Source of the DNA: Actinomycetes bacterium
GTDB taxonomy: Bacteria; Actinomycetota; Acidimicrobiia; Acidimicrobiales; Acidimicrobiaceae
DNA: 64,000 nucleotides
Assembly (NCBI GenBank): GCA_021805205.1
Contig: JAJZFV010000009.1
Span: 1 to 64,000 of the forward strand
Direction: 5' to 3'
The notes below the pieces were generated by a model that saw only the letters and a program-made list of their open reading frames with translations, was not told the origin of the DNA and did no database searches. This document shows positions 8,455-16,622 of this stretch, piece by piece. Position 1 is the first letter of the stretch. The number at the start of each line of letters is the position of its first letter. Made by a program: the position numbers and the translations under genes.

Positions 8455-8494
8455 GGAGCGCGAACCAACCTTCGCGATCTGGAAAGGTCAAAAA

Positions 8495-8785
8495 GTGGAT
8501 ACTGAGACACACGCAACATGGAACTACGATTACTGGAAGCCAAGGGCGCTTTGTTCGGAATTTGACGCCCAACTCTTTTTCCCCGTTGGCGTAACCGGAG
8601 ATGCTGAAGCTCAGATCAACAGGGCCAAGTCTGTATGTTCTCGTTGTCCAGTCTCAATGCAATGTCTTGAATTTGCCCTTCGAACCAACCAAGAGTACGG
8701 CATCTGGGGTGGACGCGATGAAGAAGAGCGTCGCGTAATACGTCGGATGAGGCGACAAAACAGAAAGCTGGTAGCAGCTTCTTGA
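8495..8785 (+). CDS. WhiB-family iron-sulfur transcriptional regulator
   Basis: Actinobacterial regulator that carries a redox-sensitive 4Fe-4S cluster and usually works with the primary sigma factor. The four ligand cysteines are in order C-x27-C-x2-C-x5-C (RALC, CSRC, QCLEF), followed by the GIWGG turn and a basic C-terminal DNA-binding tail (RRVIRRMRRQNRK). The frame is open from 8408, but that region is the promoter; GTG 8495 has GGAAAGG seven bases upstream and gives a normal 96-residue protein. Which WhiB subgroup it belongs to cannot be told by eye. Confidence 0.93.
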   Translation: MDTETHATWNYDYWKPRALCSEFDAQLFFPVGVTGDAEAQINRAKSVCSRCPVSMQCLEFALRTNQEYGIWGGRDEEERRVIRRMRRQNRKLVAAS

Positions 8786-8914
8786 TCTGATCCCCGATCT
8801 ACGTGGAACAAGAGGGCGAGACCCTTCAATCCTTTTCGCATTTTGTGCCCATCGAAAGAAACTCTGAACTGTGTTCGAAACCACAACAGAGATATAAAGG
8901 TTGAAGATATCTCC

Positions 8915-8957
8915 AAGACCCCAAAACCGTCCAAGGTTGTTGGGGTCTTTGCTTTTT
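8915..8957 (+). terminator. Rho-independent terminator after whiB
   Basis: Arms aagaccccaa and ttggggtctt with a 15-base loop, followed by gcttttttg. It lies 130 bases beyond the whiB stop codon, so the transcript has a long 3' untranslated part unless another short gene is present; none was seen. Confidence 0.8.
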
Positions 8958-9001
8958 TGTTAATCCAAATCGAAATTTTGGTTTATGCCACCCTGCACAA
9001 C

Positions 9002-9850
9002 TCAGCTTTTGAGATCGATGCGTTCGGGGTAACTATAGACATTCATACCTTTGCTTCCAGCAAAACCACACAGCGTGATACCTGCGTCATTGGCTAGTTC
9101 TACTGCGAGATTGGTTGGAGCTCCAACACCCACCAGCAGCCCTATTCGTAGTCGTATAGATTTTTGAACCAACTCGAAAGCTATCCTCCCCGATATCACC
9201 CCGTAGACCTTTGAGGAGTCGAACATACCCGCAAGATAACGTGCTCCGACGACTTTATCGAATGCGTTGTGACGACCGACATCTTCACGAAGATCTAATG
9301 CCTTACCGGCATTATCACAGATGGCAAAGGCGTGAACTCCACCGGTAGCTTCAAAGATCTTTTGTCTCCTTCTCACCGTAGAAAGTGACTCGGTGATCAC
9401 ACGCGCCCCGAAAACTTCCGATATATGGATTTTTTCGATCCCTTGCATCAATTGATCGATGGTCTCCGTACCGCAGATACCACATGAGCTTGAAATCAAA
9501 GTCTCTCTACTGCGGGGCAAGGAAACTTCGTCATTTAGCCGAATGGTGACAATATTGTAGTCCTGTTCGACCGATCCATCGATTCCGCAGTACCTAATTG
9601 TTCGAATTATCTCAGAGGGGCGAAACTCGAGAATTCCCTCGCTAATGAGAAAGCCCACCGCTAATTCAAAGTCATTTCCCGGTGTTCTCATGAGAGTACC
9701 TACCGATTGAGGATCGCTCTCGGCTACCTGGACACGAATTTCGAGGGGCTCCTCAGTGGCGAGAAGATCTTCCTTCCTTCGGATCACGCCAAGAACGTCA
9801 TCCTGATATCGGACAACGTTGATCCAACGCTTCTCAGTACTGTGACGCAT
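9002..9850 (-). CDS. fdhD: Formate dehydrogenase accessory sulfurtransferase FdhD
   Basis: Transfers sulfur to the molybdenum cofactor needed by formate dehydrogenases. The key cysteine loop SSSCGICGT is present, as are GNDFELAVGFLISEGI, DVGRHNAFDKVVGA and the C-terminal SGRIAFELVQK and GVGAPTNLAVELA segments. Length of 282 is normal. It overlaps the 3' end of mobA by 17 bases, so the two are coupled. No formate dehydrogenase structural gene lies in the window. Confidence 0.95.
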   Translation of the reverse strand: MRHSTEKRWINVVRYQDDVLGVIRRKEDLLATEEPLEIRVQVAESDPQSVGTLMRTPGNDFELAVGFLISEGILEFRPSEIIRTIRYCGIDGSVEQDYNIVTIRLNDEVSLPRSRETLISSSCGICGTETIDQLMQGIEKIHISEVFGARVITESLSTVRRRQKIFEATGGVHAFAICDNAGKALDLREDVGRHNAFDKVVGARYLAGMFDSSKVYGVISGRIAFELVQKSIRLRIGLLVGVGAPTNLAVELANDAGITLCGFAGSKGMNVYSYPERIDLKS

Positions 9851-10451
9851 CTTTGATTCCTAAATAGCTACTTCTAAATCTTCTTAAATCATCATAAGTA
9901 TCAATGTCAAAAAAGGGGGAAGCCCCACCTCTCCATCGTCGATCGTCAAGTATCACAACATCTTCGCCCAAGGCACTTCTCAGAGAAAATGACGGATTAG
10001 TCTCTGCCATCAGTCGAGCCATCTCCAACGAACTTTTACCCCATCGTGCCGCAAGTACCTGCAGCGATCCGTCGTAAGGAATAACGGTGCGAGTGGATGG
10101 GAAATTCACAATCGTCTCAACGGTTCGAGGATCCAATTTCACCATATCTCCAGCTACCACGAAGATTGAGAGGTCAAAAGTTCCAAAATCAGACGCGATC
10201 GCCTCATAACCCCTAGCCACCCCAACAAGGGGACTTTTGTATTGGGTACCGTGAACCCAGGGGAATTTAGTTAGGCCGATACCTGCCTCAAAGACTGGTA
10301 CTCCCAACTTCGCAAGGTTGTCGGCGACAACATCGATGACTCGAGTTCTACCATCGATAACGGCTTGAAGTTTACCGCCACCGTCGAAACGTCGAGAATA
10401 ACCCCCCGTCAAAAGTAAAATCGCAGATGCCCGCCCACGGCTGATCGCCAT
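9834..10451 (-). CDS. mobA: Molybdenum cofactor guanylyltransferase-like protein (MobA)
   Basis: Nucleotidyltransferase that would attach GMP to molybdopterin. The N-terminal motif ILLTGGYSRRFDGGGK corresponds to the family LAGGxSxRxGxxK, and FVVAGDMVKLDP contains the metal-binding Asp. The sequence is otherwise divergent. A longer frame starts at 10523, but ATG 10451 places the nucleotide motif at the N-terminus, as the family requires. It precedes and overlaps fdhD, consistent with joint maturation of a molybdenum or tungsten formate dehydrogenase. A related cytidylyltransferase (MocA-like) is possible. Confidence 0.82.
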   Translation of the reverse strand: MAISRGRASAILLLTGGYSRRFDGGGKLQAVIDGRTRVIDVVADNLAKLGVPVFEAGIGLTKFPWVHGTQYKSPLVGVARGYEAIASDFGTFDLSIFVVAGDMVKLDPRTVETIVNFPSTRTVIPYDGSLQVLAARWGKSSLEMARLMAETNPSFSLRSALGEDVVILDDRRWRGGASPFFDIDTYDDLRRFRSSYLGIKDASQY

Positions 10452-10617
10452 ACAAATCAAAACCCTTCTAAATTGAGATCTCAATCTTCTGCACAAAGAA
10501 GGAAACAAACATCGCCACGTCAACGAATGAATTAGAACAGCCTACGGTCCGTTGGGATTTCACGGAAGTAATATTGCGTTGCAAGCTTTGACCGTAGGGT
10601 TTCAAGATAGGAAGAAA

Positions 10618-11814
10618 ATGAATAAGCTGTACCGAAAGATAACCCCCGGGCATCTGCTACTTCCACTCCGCCTCTTTTTAGGAGTAACATTCACCTTCGC
10701 TGGGCTCCAAAAGTTAGCTAATCCTGCTTTTTTCAACGCCAAAAACCCGGCATCAATACAAAATCAGATCGCAGCATTCGGACCTCGAAGCCCCATTCAT
10801 CTCCTTTTGACCATCGCCTCCCACGCTCCAGTTGTCTTTGGACTGATCATAGCTCTAAGTGAGCTCGCAGTTGGTGTTGGAACTTTACTTGGTGTCTTCA
10901 GTAGGATTGCGGCTGGTGGAGGAGCACTTATCTCGCTGCTACTCTTCCTGTCGGTCTCGTTTCACACAAACCCCTACTACACCGGTTCAGACATAGTCTT
11001 CCTCTTCGCCTGGATCCCGATGATTACGATTGGGGATGGAGGGATCCTAAGCCTCGAAGGGCGAATCGCAATGCGGAGTAGATCTGGCGTAAACCCAACT
11101 GTAGTAGCAGGAATTCCGCTCCTCTATCTAACGAAGGTATGCGGCAACTACAACGACGGCCAGTGTGCGGCTATGAAAAGTGTGCCATGCTCCTTATCTA
11201 TATGCCCAATTATCGACGGCACCTTTCCAGAATCAAAATCGCCAAATCCATCTTCCACTCCCGTTGGATACGACTCCGATCGGCGAAAGTTTATCGTAAC
11301 CGCTGCGGCGGCATCCTCGGTTGCTGTTGTAAGTGGTGGAGCGGCGGCAATACTTGGTCGAGTCCTCAACACCGGTGCTGGAGGGACTCCGGCCACCTCT
11401 TCATTGGCAGCGAGCCATACAACTAACACCCAGGCTCCCACCACAACGACTGCGCCAACCTCAAGCCAATCCGCACCATCTGCAACCCCTGCTGGGGCAA
11501 CGCCGAAAGGGACTGAAATCGGGCCAGCAAGTGCCCTTGGAGTAGGCAAAGTCGCATCATTTGTCGATCCCAAGTCAAGTTCACCCGCCTACGTTCTGCA
11601 CCCAAAGGCAAACGAGTTCGTAGCATTTTCTGCAATATGCCCTCACGCTGGTTGCACAGTTCAGTATGCGGGTAACGATCTATTCATTTGCCCATGTCAC
11701 GGATCTCAATTCAATGCGACAACTGGAGCCGTGTTACAAGGTCCCGCCGCCTCAGGCTTGACCCCAATTCCGATCGCCGAAGGTCCCAACGGCAAGCTCT
11801 ACGCCGACGGCTAA
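10618..11814 (+). CDS. DoxX-family membrane protein fused to a Rieske [2Fe-2S] domain
   Basis: Chimeric 398-residue redox protein. Residues 10-150 are a DoxX-like four-helix membrane domain (GVTFTFAGLQKLANPAFF; SELAVGVGTLLGVFSRIAA). A segment at 172-200 has four Cys (175, 183, 191, 196). Residues 221-247 contain DRRKFIVTAAAA, a twin-arginine-like signal-anchor, then a Thr/Ser/Pro-rich linker (about 255-300). The C-terminal Rieske domain has C341-P-H343 with C346 and C358-P-C360-H361: both cluster-ligand pairs plus the disulfide Cys pair typical of quinol-oxidase Rieske proteins. The Rieske part is probably outside the cytoplasmic membrane. Start ATG 10618 has TAGGAAG upstream; a longer frame from 10552 crosses the promoter region. 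Function is unknown; quinone-linked electron transfer is a reasonable guess. Confidence 0.88.
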   Translation: MNKLYRKITPGHLLLPLRLFLGVTFTFAGLQKLANPAFFNAKNPASIQNQIAAFGPRSPIHLLLTIASHAPVVFGLIIALSELAVGVGTLLGVFSRIAAGGGALISLLLFLSVSFHTNPYYTGSDIVFLFAWIPMITIGDGGILSLEGRIAMRSRSGVNPTVVAGIPLLYLTKVCGNYNDGQCAAMKSVPCSLSICPIIDGTFPESKSPNPSSTPVGYDSDRRKFIVTAAAASSVAVVSGGAAAILGRVLNTGAGGTPATSSLAASHTTNTQAPTTTTAPTSSQSAPSATPAGATPKGTEIGPASALGVGKVASFVDPKSSSPAYVLHPKANEFVAFSAICPHAGCTVQYAGNDLFICPCHGSQFNATTGAVLQGPAASGLTPIPIAEGPNGKLYADG

Positions 11815-11846
11815 ATATCTCCGAAAAATTACTGCTCGTAAAACCG

Positions 11847-11876
11847 ATGGGAAGATTCGAAATCAAATCTTCCCAT
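11847..11876. terminator. Hairpin between convergent genes
   Basis: Perfect 11-bp arms atgggaagatt and aatcttcccat with an 8-base loop, between the DoxX-Rieske gene (ends 11814) and menF on the minus strand (ends 11883). T-tails are weak on either side. Confidence 0.55.
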
Positions 11877-11882
11877 ATTGCC

Positions 11883-13172
11883 CTAGAGAGAGACTATTGG
11901 AAGCATCGACTTTAATTTAGAGTCGATCTCAGCCGCTTCAGATTCGGGGTCCGATTCATCTACTAGGCCAACACCGGCTTGAAATTCAACTTCGTTTCCC
12001 TCTTCATCGACGAAGACGGTGCGAATAATCAAATGCCACTCGCCGTCACCCCTTCCATCTTGGTAACCGACTGCTCCGGCATAAAGATTACGTGGCTCGT
12101 CTTCTATAGTCTGGATCAGATCTACCGCTTCAACTGTTGGGACACCGGCGACTGCAGGGGTTGGATGGATCTTGTAGAGGAGGTCGATCGAAGATACTTC
12201 ATCGCCAACGGTCTCCCCTTTTATTAGAGTGCCGAGGTGGACTATATCGCCGAATTTCATAATGGAAGGGGTTTGTGCGAACTCGATGTGAGTTGATACG
12301 TCAGCAAGAGATTCGAGGATATGATCGACTACGATTCGATGCTCGTGGTTATCCTTCTGCGAGGAGAGGAGCTCAGCCTCGCCACCGGTCCTTGTCGTTC
12401 CAGCCAAGGGATGGCTAGAAAAGAATCTGCCATCGCGTTTCATTAACAACTCCGGAGTAGCGCCCAAAAGACTTCCAACTGAAAATATGGTCGCACCGGT
12501 ATAAAGTTTCGCGAGCCTTTCGATGGATCGAAGGCGATCTACTCGTCCACCTTCGATAGCCATGCGAGCTCTCCTAGAAAGCACAATCTTTCGGAATTTA
12601 CCCTCTTGAATAGCTTTGATAGCATCTATCGCACCTTGAATCCACTGTTGTCGAGTTATGGGAAATACCAATTCGCCAGAGGCGCGTCCCTCAATAAACG
12701 GCGAAAAATGAGGTTTGCAAAGATCTTCAACCGCGGTAACTATTTCGGACTGGGACGAACCTATGACTGTAATGTCTACTACGGTGCTCGATATTCGGAT
12801 CGCTACATTAGGGATTACGATATCGACTCCACTTCGACTTGGATCAAATGGAATGGTCGCAAAGGAGAGTACCGAGGCGGCAACAGCATCATCGAAGTCT
12901 CTTAGCTCTTGTCTTAGGTCTCTAAATGCATCGCGTGGATCACAGTTGCAACGTTTTACCGCTTCCCCGTAGGCCAAGAGAAGTGAACCAGATGATAGAA
13001 GGACACTAGCTTCGCCACTGCGAATTAGTTCTGCAAAGTGATCCAAAACTTCTTCAACGTCGCCATCGAAGGAAGTGACCTTGCGAGCTAAGTGAAGATC
13101 AGACCCGAATAGCGAAAGTGGCAAATATTCATTGAACTCTAGAGATGAGACCGACTGCATAAATGACGTCAT
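11883..13172 (-). CDS. menF: Isochorismate synthase MenF
   Basis: Converts chorismate to isochorismate, the entry step of menaquinone synthesis. The chorismate-binding domain fills the C-terminal two thirds: KIVLSRRARM, SSHPLAGTTRTGG, NHEHRIVVDHI, HPTPAVAGVP, EPRNLYAGAVGY and FQAGVGLVDESDPESEAAEID. The N-terminal 130 residues are the variable domain. The ATG at 13172 overlaps the ubiE stop as TGATG, with GGAG upstream, so translation is coupled; a TTG one codon earlier also fits. A salicylate-forming isochorismate synthase is the main alternative, but the ubiE neighbour favours menaquinone. Confidence 0.93.
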   Translation of the reverse strand: MTSFMQSVSSLEFNEYLPLSLFGSDLHLARKVTSFDGDVEEVLDHFAELIRSGEASVLLSSGSLLLAYGEAVKRCNCDPRDAFRDLRQELRDFDDAVAASVLSFATIPFDPSRSGVDIVIPNVAIRISSTVVDITVIGSSQSEIVTAVEDLCKPHFSPFIEGRASGELVFPITRQQWIQGAIDAIKAIQEGKFRKIVLSRRARMAIEGGRVDRLRSIERLAKLYTGATIFSVGSLLGATPELLMKRDGRFFSSHPLAGTTRTGGEAELLSSQKDNHEHRIVVDHILESLADVSTHIEFAQTPSIMKFGDIVHLGTLIKGETVGDEVSSIDLLYKIHPTPAVAGVPTVEAVDLIQTIEDEPRNLYAGAVGYQDGRGDGEWHLIIRTVFVDEEGNEVEFQAGVGLVDESDPESEAAEIDSKLKSMLPIVSL

Positions 13173-13882
13173 CAAAGTCCGCTCCGCGTCGCCATGATAA
13201 CTTGCGACGAGCGACCAAGAAAGTACTTGAAAGTAACACCTTCAAAGCCACTTGAAAGCAACATTGAGCGCAGCTTTGCTTCATTTGGAAGATAGACAGT
13301 TGAAGCGGGTAGATACTTATATGGGTCACTCGAGGAAAGCAGGGCCCCTACACGAGGTACGATACGATCAAAGTAGATACCGTGCCCTAGTTTTACGATG
13401 CTATTTGTAGGGCGCGAGACCTCTACTAAGCAAATTCTTCCGCCCGGACGAACAACGCGTGCGAATTCATCGAAGACCACTTCGAGATCGGCAAAGTTTC
13501 GGAGGGCAAAACCACACGTTAATCCATCGAAGGAGGAGTTGCCAAACGGCATCTTCATAGCATCACCCTGAGCTAGACCTACGATATTGGCATAGCTCAA
13601 CATCCCTATTGAGAAGTCAATTCCAACCACGTCGTAGCCCATGGAGGAGAGAATCTTCACAAAGTCACCGGTCCCACAAGCTACGTCGAGGACCTTGCTT
13701 CCTTTGACAATATTCAGCGAATTGACGCCAAAGCGTCTCCAGCGTTGATCCATCTTGAAGGTCATGACCCGATTTACTAGGTCGTAACGGGGTGATATCG
13801 AATCAAACATCTCTTGAACGAAACGAGCTTTGTCTTCCGCTGTCGGCAGAGGCGATGTTTTACTTAGGTTCTTTTCAGACAT
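13172..13882 (-). CDS. ubiE: Demethylmenaquinone methyltransferase
   Basis: SAM-dependent C-methylation of demethylmenaquinone, the last step of menaquinone synthesis (also called menG). Class I methyltransferase motifs: FDSISPRYDLVNRVMTF at the N-terminus, motif I LDVACGTGDF, GIDFSIGML, GDAMKMPFGNSSFD, TCGFALRNFAD and GGRICLVEVSRP, a clear UbiE signature. It overlaps merR by 8 bases upstream and menF by 1 base downstream, forming a tight three-gene operon. Confidence 0.95.
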   Translation of the reverse strand: MSEKNLSKTSPLPTAEDKARFVQEMFDSISPRYDLVNRVMTFKMDQRWRRFGVNSLNIVKGSKVLDVACGTGDFVKILSSMGYDVVGIDFSIGMLSYANIVGLAQGDAMKMPFGNSSFDGLTCGFALRNFADLEVVFDEFARVVRPGGRICLVEVSRPTNSIVKLGHGIYFDRIVPRVGALLSSSDPYKYLPASTVYLPNEAKLRSMLLSSGFEGVTFKYFLGRSSQVIMATRSGL

Positions 13883-14621
13883 TGGACTCCAAATACTCTT
13901 TAAATAATTGTGTTACGACTTGCTTTTCAAGACTTGAACCGGTCAGATCGAGGTGCTTTTGAGCCTTGATCGTCAAGAGGCGCTGAAAGTTGAGTGCGAC
14001 CAATCGGGAGAGGATCTCGCTTATTTCGATGAAATCTCGAAACTCTTCGCGAAACTCCTCTTCATCTGATGTCGGCAAACGTCGCACTACCCTATCGAAG
14101 ACATCGATTGCGTCGTCGATGGTCTCCTCCATCCGCACTATGTGTTCTTTGGCGAGAGTAAGCAGTTCGCTAAATGGTAGACCCTTGCCCAACAGCTGAA
14201 GCGCGGCGTTAGCCATGGCAACGTCACTACTGTTGAACTTGTGTACCCCATCGACGTCGAGAGGGACAAGAATCTGCTCAGCCATCAAGCTTTGCAGAAT
14301 CGGGGCGGGAATCTTCGATCGAAGTGCCAACTCATCAAAATCAAGCAATGAGGCAGGTTCTTGGGGGTGTGGGTTTAATTTACGCTCTATCTCTCTAAGA
14401 CTGAAGCCTTGCTGTCGAAGCGTGTTGATCTCATCTAGGCGTTCTACGGTTTCGACTCCGTAGAATCCCCTCCGTCCGTTGCGCTCTGGCGCACCGATCA
14501 GCCCGCGACGTTGATAGTAACGAATCGTCTCCACCGATATCCCAGTATCCAGTGAGAGGTCCTCGATCGAAAGCCCTCTTTGCATTTGAACTTCAGATGA
14601 GGGCCTTTGTCGAACTGTCAT
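13875..14621 (-). CDS. MerR-family transcriptional regulator
   Basis: Protein of 248 residues with an N-terminal MerR winged helix (SVETIRYYQRRGLIG ... RRGFYGVETVERLDEINTLRQQGFSLREIERKL) and a long mostly helical C-terminal region of about 170 residues with no cysteines, so it is not a classical metal sensor. It is the first gene of the operon with ubiE and menF and overlaps ubiE by 8 bases, which suggests control of menaquinone synthesis and possibly its own promoter. The effector is unknown. Confidence 0.88.
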   Translation of the reverse strand: MTVRQRPSSEVQMQRGLSIEDLSLDTGISVETIRYYQRRGLIGAPERNGRRGFYGVETVERLDEINTLRQQGFSLREIERKLNPHPQEPASLLDFDELALRSKIPAPILQSLMAEQILVPLDVDGVHKFNSSDVAMANAALQLLGKGLPFSELLTLAKEHIVRMEETIDDAIDVFDRVVRRLPTSDEEEFREEFRDFIEISEILSRLVALNFQRLLTIKAQKHLDLTGSSLEKQVVTQLFKEYLESNV

Positions 14622-14668
14622 CTCGCCTCTAAACTCCGAGCAACTGAGTGCTCAGGATTTTTACATTA

Positions 14669-14696
14669 ATTGTAGTGATTTGTACCATTATTGTAA
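14669..14696 (-). promoter_or_regulatory. Predicted promoter of merR-ubiE-menF
   Basis: On the minus strand, -35 TTACAA (14696-14691) and -10 TACAAT (14674-14669) are separated by 16 bases. The -10 box differs from consensus at one base. The AT-rich region also contains TTTTACA and TGTAAAA half sites 25 bases apart that bracket the promoter, which could be a MerR-type or other operator. The start of transcription would lie about 40 bases before merR. Confidence 0.6.
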
Positions 14697-14715
14697 AACG
14701 CGGAGGGAGTAGGTG

Positions 14716-14898
14716 CTATTCCACCACTGGCGCACCGCAGTGGCGACATTTGGCATACCCGCGAGCAGTCGGACGCCCACAACCACGACAGAGATAGGGT
14801 CGAATCGATGCAGACCTAATCCTTTTCACCGAAGATACAAACATTCCTCCGATGGCGACTACAAAGAGGAGTTCGATCATGTCACGAACTATATTCAC
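14716..14898 (-). CDS. Small membrane protein with C-terminal zinc ribbon
   Basis: Protein of 60 residues: a hydrophobic N-terminal segment (about 8-23) and a C-terminal zinc ribbon with two Cys pairs (CRGC and CRHC). It starts at GTG 14898 with AGAGGT upstream and follows ppk2 by 17 bases, so it is probably in the same transcript. The family is not recognised beyond the zinc-ribbon motif. The small size leaves some doubt, but start signal, position and Cys pairs all agree. Confidence 0.68.
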   Translation of the reverse strand: MNIVRDMIELLFVVAIGGMFVSSVKRIRSASIRPYLCRGCGRPTARGYAKCRHCGAPVVE

Positions 14899-14915
14899 AG
14901 CAATACCTCTAAGAA

Positions 14916-15737
14916 CTAATCTGGTATGACGATCCCATCTAACGGCTTAGGTGGCGGTGGAAACTTGGGATCAAGGCTTCTCAAGTGGTGGGCGACTATC
15001 TGCAAGACGGCACGATCTCTAAACCACTTTTGATCTCCCGGAACGACGTACCAAGGAGCGTGCTCGTGATCCGTCAATTCAATTACACGAGCGTAATGGC
15101 GAACATACTCTTCAAAGTGAGCCCGAGTAATTAGATCTGAACCGTCGAACTTCCAATTCTTAGTTGGATCATCGATGCGCTCTTGCAGCCTCGACTTTTG
15201 CTCATCCTTCGAGATGTTGATGAAAATCTTTACTACGTGAAAGCCATTCTTAGATAAATGTGATTCAAATTCATTTACGCTCTGGACTCGTTCGGCAAAA
15301 GTCGCTTCACTGATTGTCTTGTTTACTACCGGCACTAAAAGATCTTCGTAGTGGGAGCGATTGAAGAGAGCAATCTCGCCCCTACTAGGGACTGCCAAGT
15401 GAACACGCCATAGGAAGTCGTGTGCAAGTTCAACTGCACTTGGAACCTTGAAGTCGTAGACTTTCACGCCCTGAGGATTAAAGCCGGAGAAGACTCGTCG
15501 AACAGTTCCGTCCTTACCCGCAGTATCGAGCCCCTGAAGAATCAGAAGAAGGCCACTCTTCTTTTCAGCCCAAAGTCGCGCCTGCTGCGCCTCAAGAGTC
15601 TCACGTAGTAGATCCATCTCGCTCTTAGCAACATCCTTTTCAATGTCGTCGCAGCCGAAGAAGGAGCGATGCGTAGCTTTTTCCAGATGAGGAAGGGCTT
15701 GCGAAGCTCTAAAAATTGAATGCCTAATTGCCTTCAC
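14916..15737 (-). CDS. ppk2: Polyphosphate kinase 2 family phosphotransferase
   Basis: Transfers phosphate between polyphosphate and nucleotides. Motifs: Walker A-like LQGLDTAGKDGTVRRV, the following FNPQGVKVYDFKVPSA and HDFLWRVH segments, and FNRSHYEDLLVPVV. Length of 273 matches a single-domain PPK2. The subclass (NMP, NDP or both as acceptor) cannot be set by eye. Its 5' end overlaps the upstream transporter-like gene by 14 bases. Together with ppk1, ppx/gppA and CYTH nearby it points to active polyphosphate metabolism. Confidence 0.93.
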   Translation of the reverse strand: MKAIRHSIFRASQALPHLEKATHRSFFGCDDIEKDVAKSEMDLLRETLEAQQARLWAEKKSGLLLILQGLDTAGKDGTVRRVFSGFNPQGVKVYDFKVPSAVELAHDFLWRVHLAVPSRGEIALFNRSHYEDLLVPVVNKTISEATFAERVQSVNEFESHLSKNGFHVVKIFINISKDEQKSRLQERIDDPTKNWKFDGSDLITRAHFEEYVRHYARVIELTDHEHAPWYVVPGDQKWFRDRAVLQIVAHHLRSLDPKFPPPPKPLDGIVIPD

Positions 15738-16593
15738 TTCCGCCGACTCCTTCAGTCACCAATCGTGACGATAGAACTGATATTGCAAATGTTACGCCAC
15801 CTAGGCCAACAAGAATAAAAGCAATGGCAAAATTACCTAAGGACGAGGTAATGTGATCTTTCAGAAAGAAGACTCCGAGTGTCATCGCAACGGTAGGCTC
15901 CAGCAAATTAACCACCGGCAAAACTCCACTTAACTCCACAAGCTGCAAGACACTCTGGGTCATAATCAGGTCGATGGCGCCAATCAAAACTAGGACGTAC
16001 CCGGGCCAATGAGTAAAGAGTGCGCCGAAACCCGAAGTGGTGACGAGTGAAGTCGTAGCCTTGGTTACGAAGATGGCAATTCCGTGTGTAACGCCGGTAA
16101 AAACCGGGAGAATAAAGTCGATCCACCACTTTGACCCTCGAAAAGGGGCAAATCTTGCTGTGACAAATATCACAGTCACAGTAAGTGATATTACAACTCC
16201 TAATTTGAAGTTTGGAACGTACTTACTTGCATTGGTTGCTGTCGTTGAGAGGAATATTGCGAGTAAAAGTCCTGCAACGAGGGTAAGAACTACCATTGAT
16301 CCCGATGGACGCTTCCGTTCGAATAGGGCATCAGCGAAGATGGTAATACTTAGGCCAAATGCCAAAATTGGAGAAACCACCAAGATCGAGCCCTCCTTGA
16401 GGGCCAGGAACTGACCTACAAACGCAAAGATATCGAAAAGGACGCCTAGAATCCAATATGGGTTTTTGATGAGTTGCCATAGCAGAGCGACCCTCAAATT
16501 TGCATCGGTTGAGATACTGCGCACTTGCCGCTTCTGGAATATTGCAGCAAGTGAAAACGATATAGCTGATGCGATTGCAAGTATGTAGACCAT
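15724..16593 (-). CDS. DMT-superfamily (EamA-like) membrane protein
   Basis: Integral membrane protein of 289 residues with about ten hydrophobic helices in two related halves, as in drug/metabolite transporters. Landmarks are ISFSLAAIFQKRQVR at the N-terminus and LLEPTVAMTLGVFFLKDHI near the C-terminus, which is the EamA signature region. The substrate is unknown. It overlaps ppk2 by 14 bases and is divergent from the glycosyltransferase gene at 16623. Confidence 0.82.
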   Translation of the reverse strand: MVYILAIASAISFSLAAIFQKRQVRSISTDANLRVALLWQLIKNPYWILGVLFDIFAFVGQFLALKEGSILVVSPILAFGLSITIFADALFERKRPSGSMVVLTLVAGLLLAIFLSTTATNASKYVPNFKLGVVISLTVTVIFVTARFAPFRGSKWWIDFILPVFTGVTHGIAIFVTKATTSLVTTSGFGALFTHWPGYVLVLIGAIDLIMTQSVLQLVELSGVLPVVNLLEPTVAMTLGVFFLKDHITSSLGNFAIAFILVGLGGVTFAISVLSSRLVTEGVGGSEGN

Positions 16594-16622
16594 GAGTTTC
16601 TGAAGAAAAGGTTATTAGCTAA

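Noticed and set aside
8408-8494. Longer N-terminus for the WhiB protein from TTG 8408
   Set aside because: This stretch holds the predicted -10 box and the start of transcription; the GTG at 8495 has a good ribosome site and gives the usual family length.
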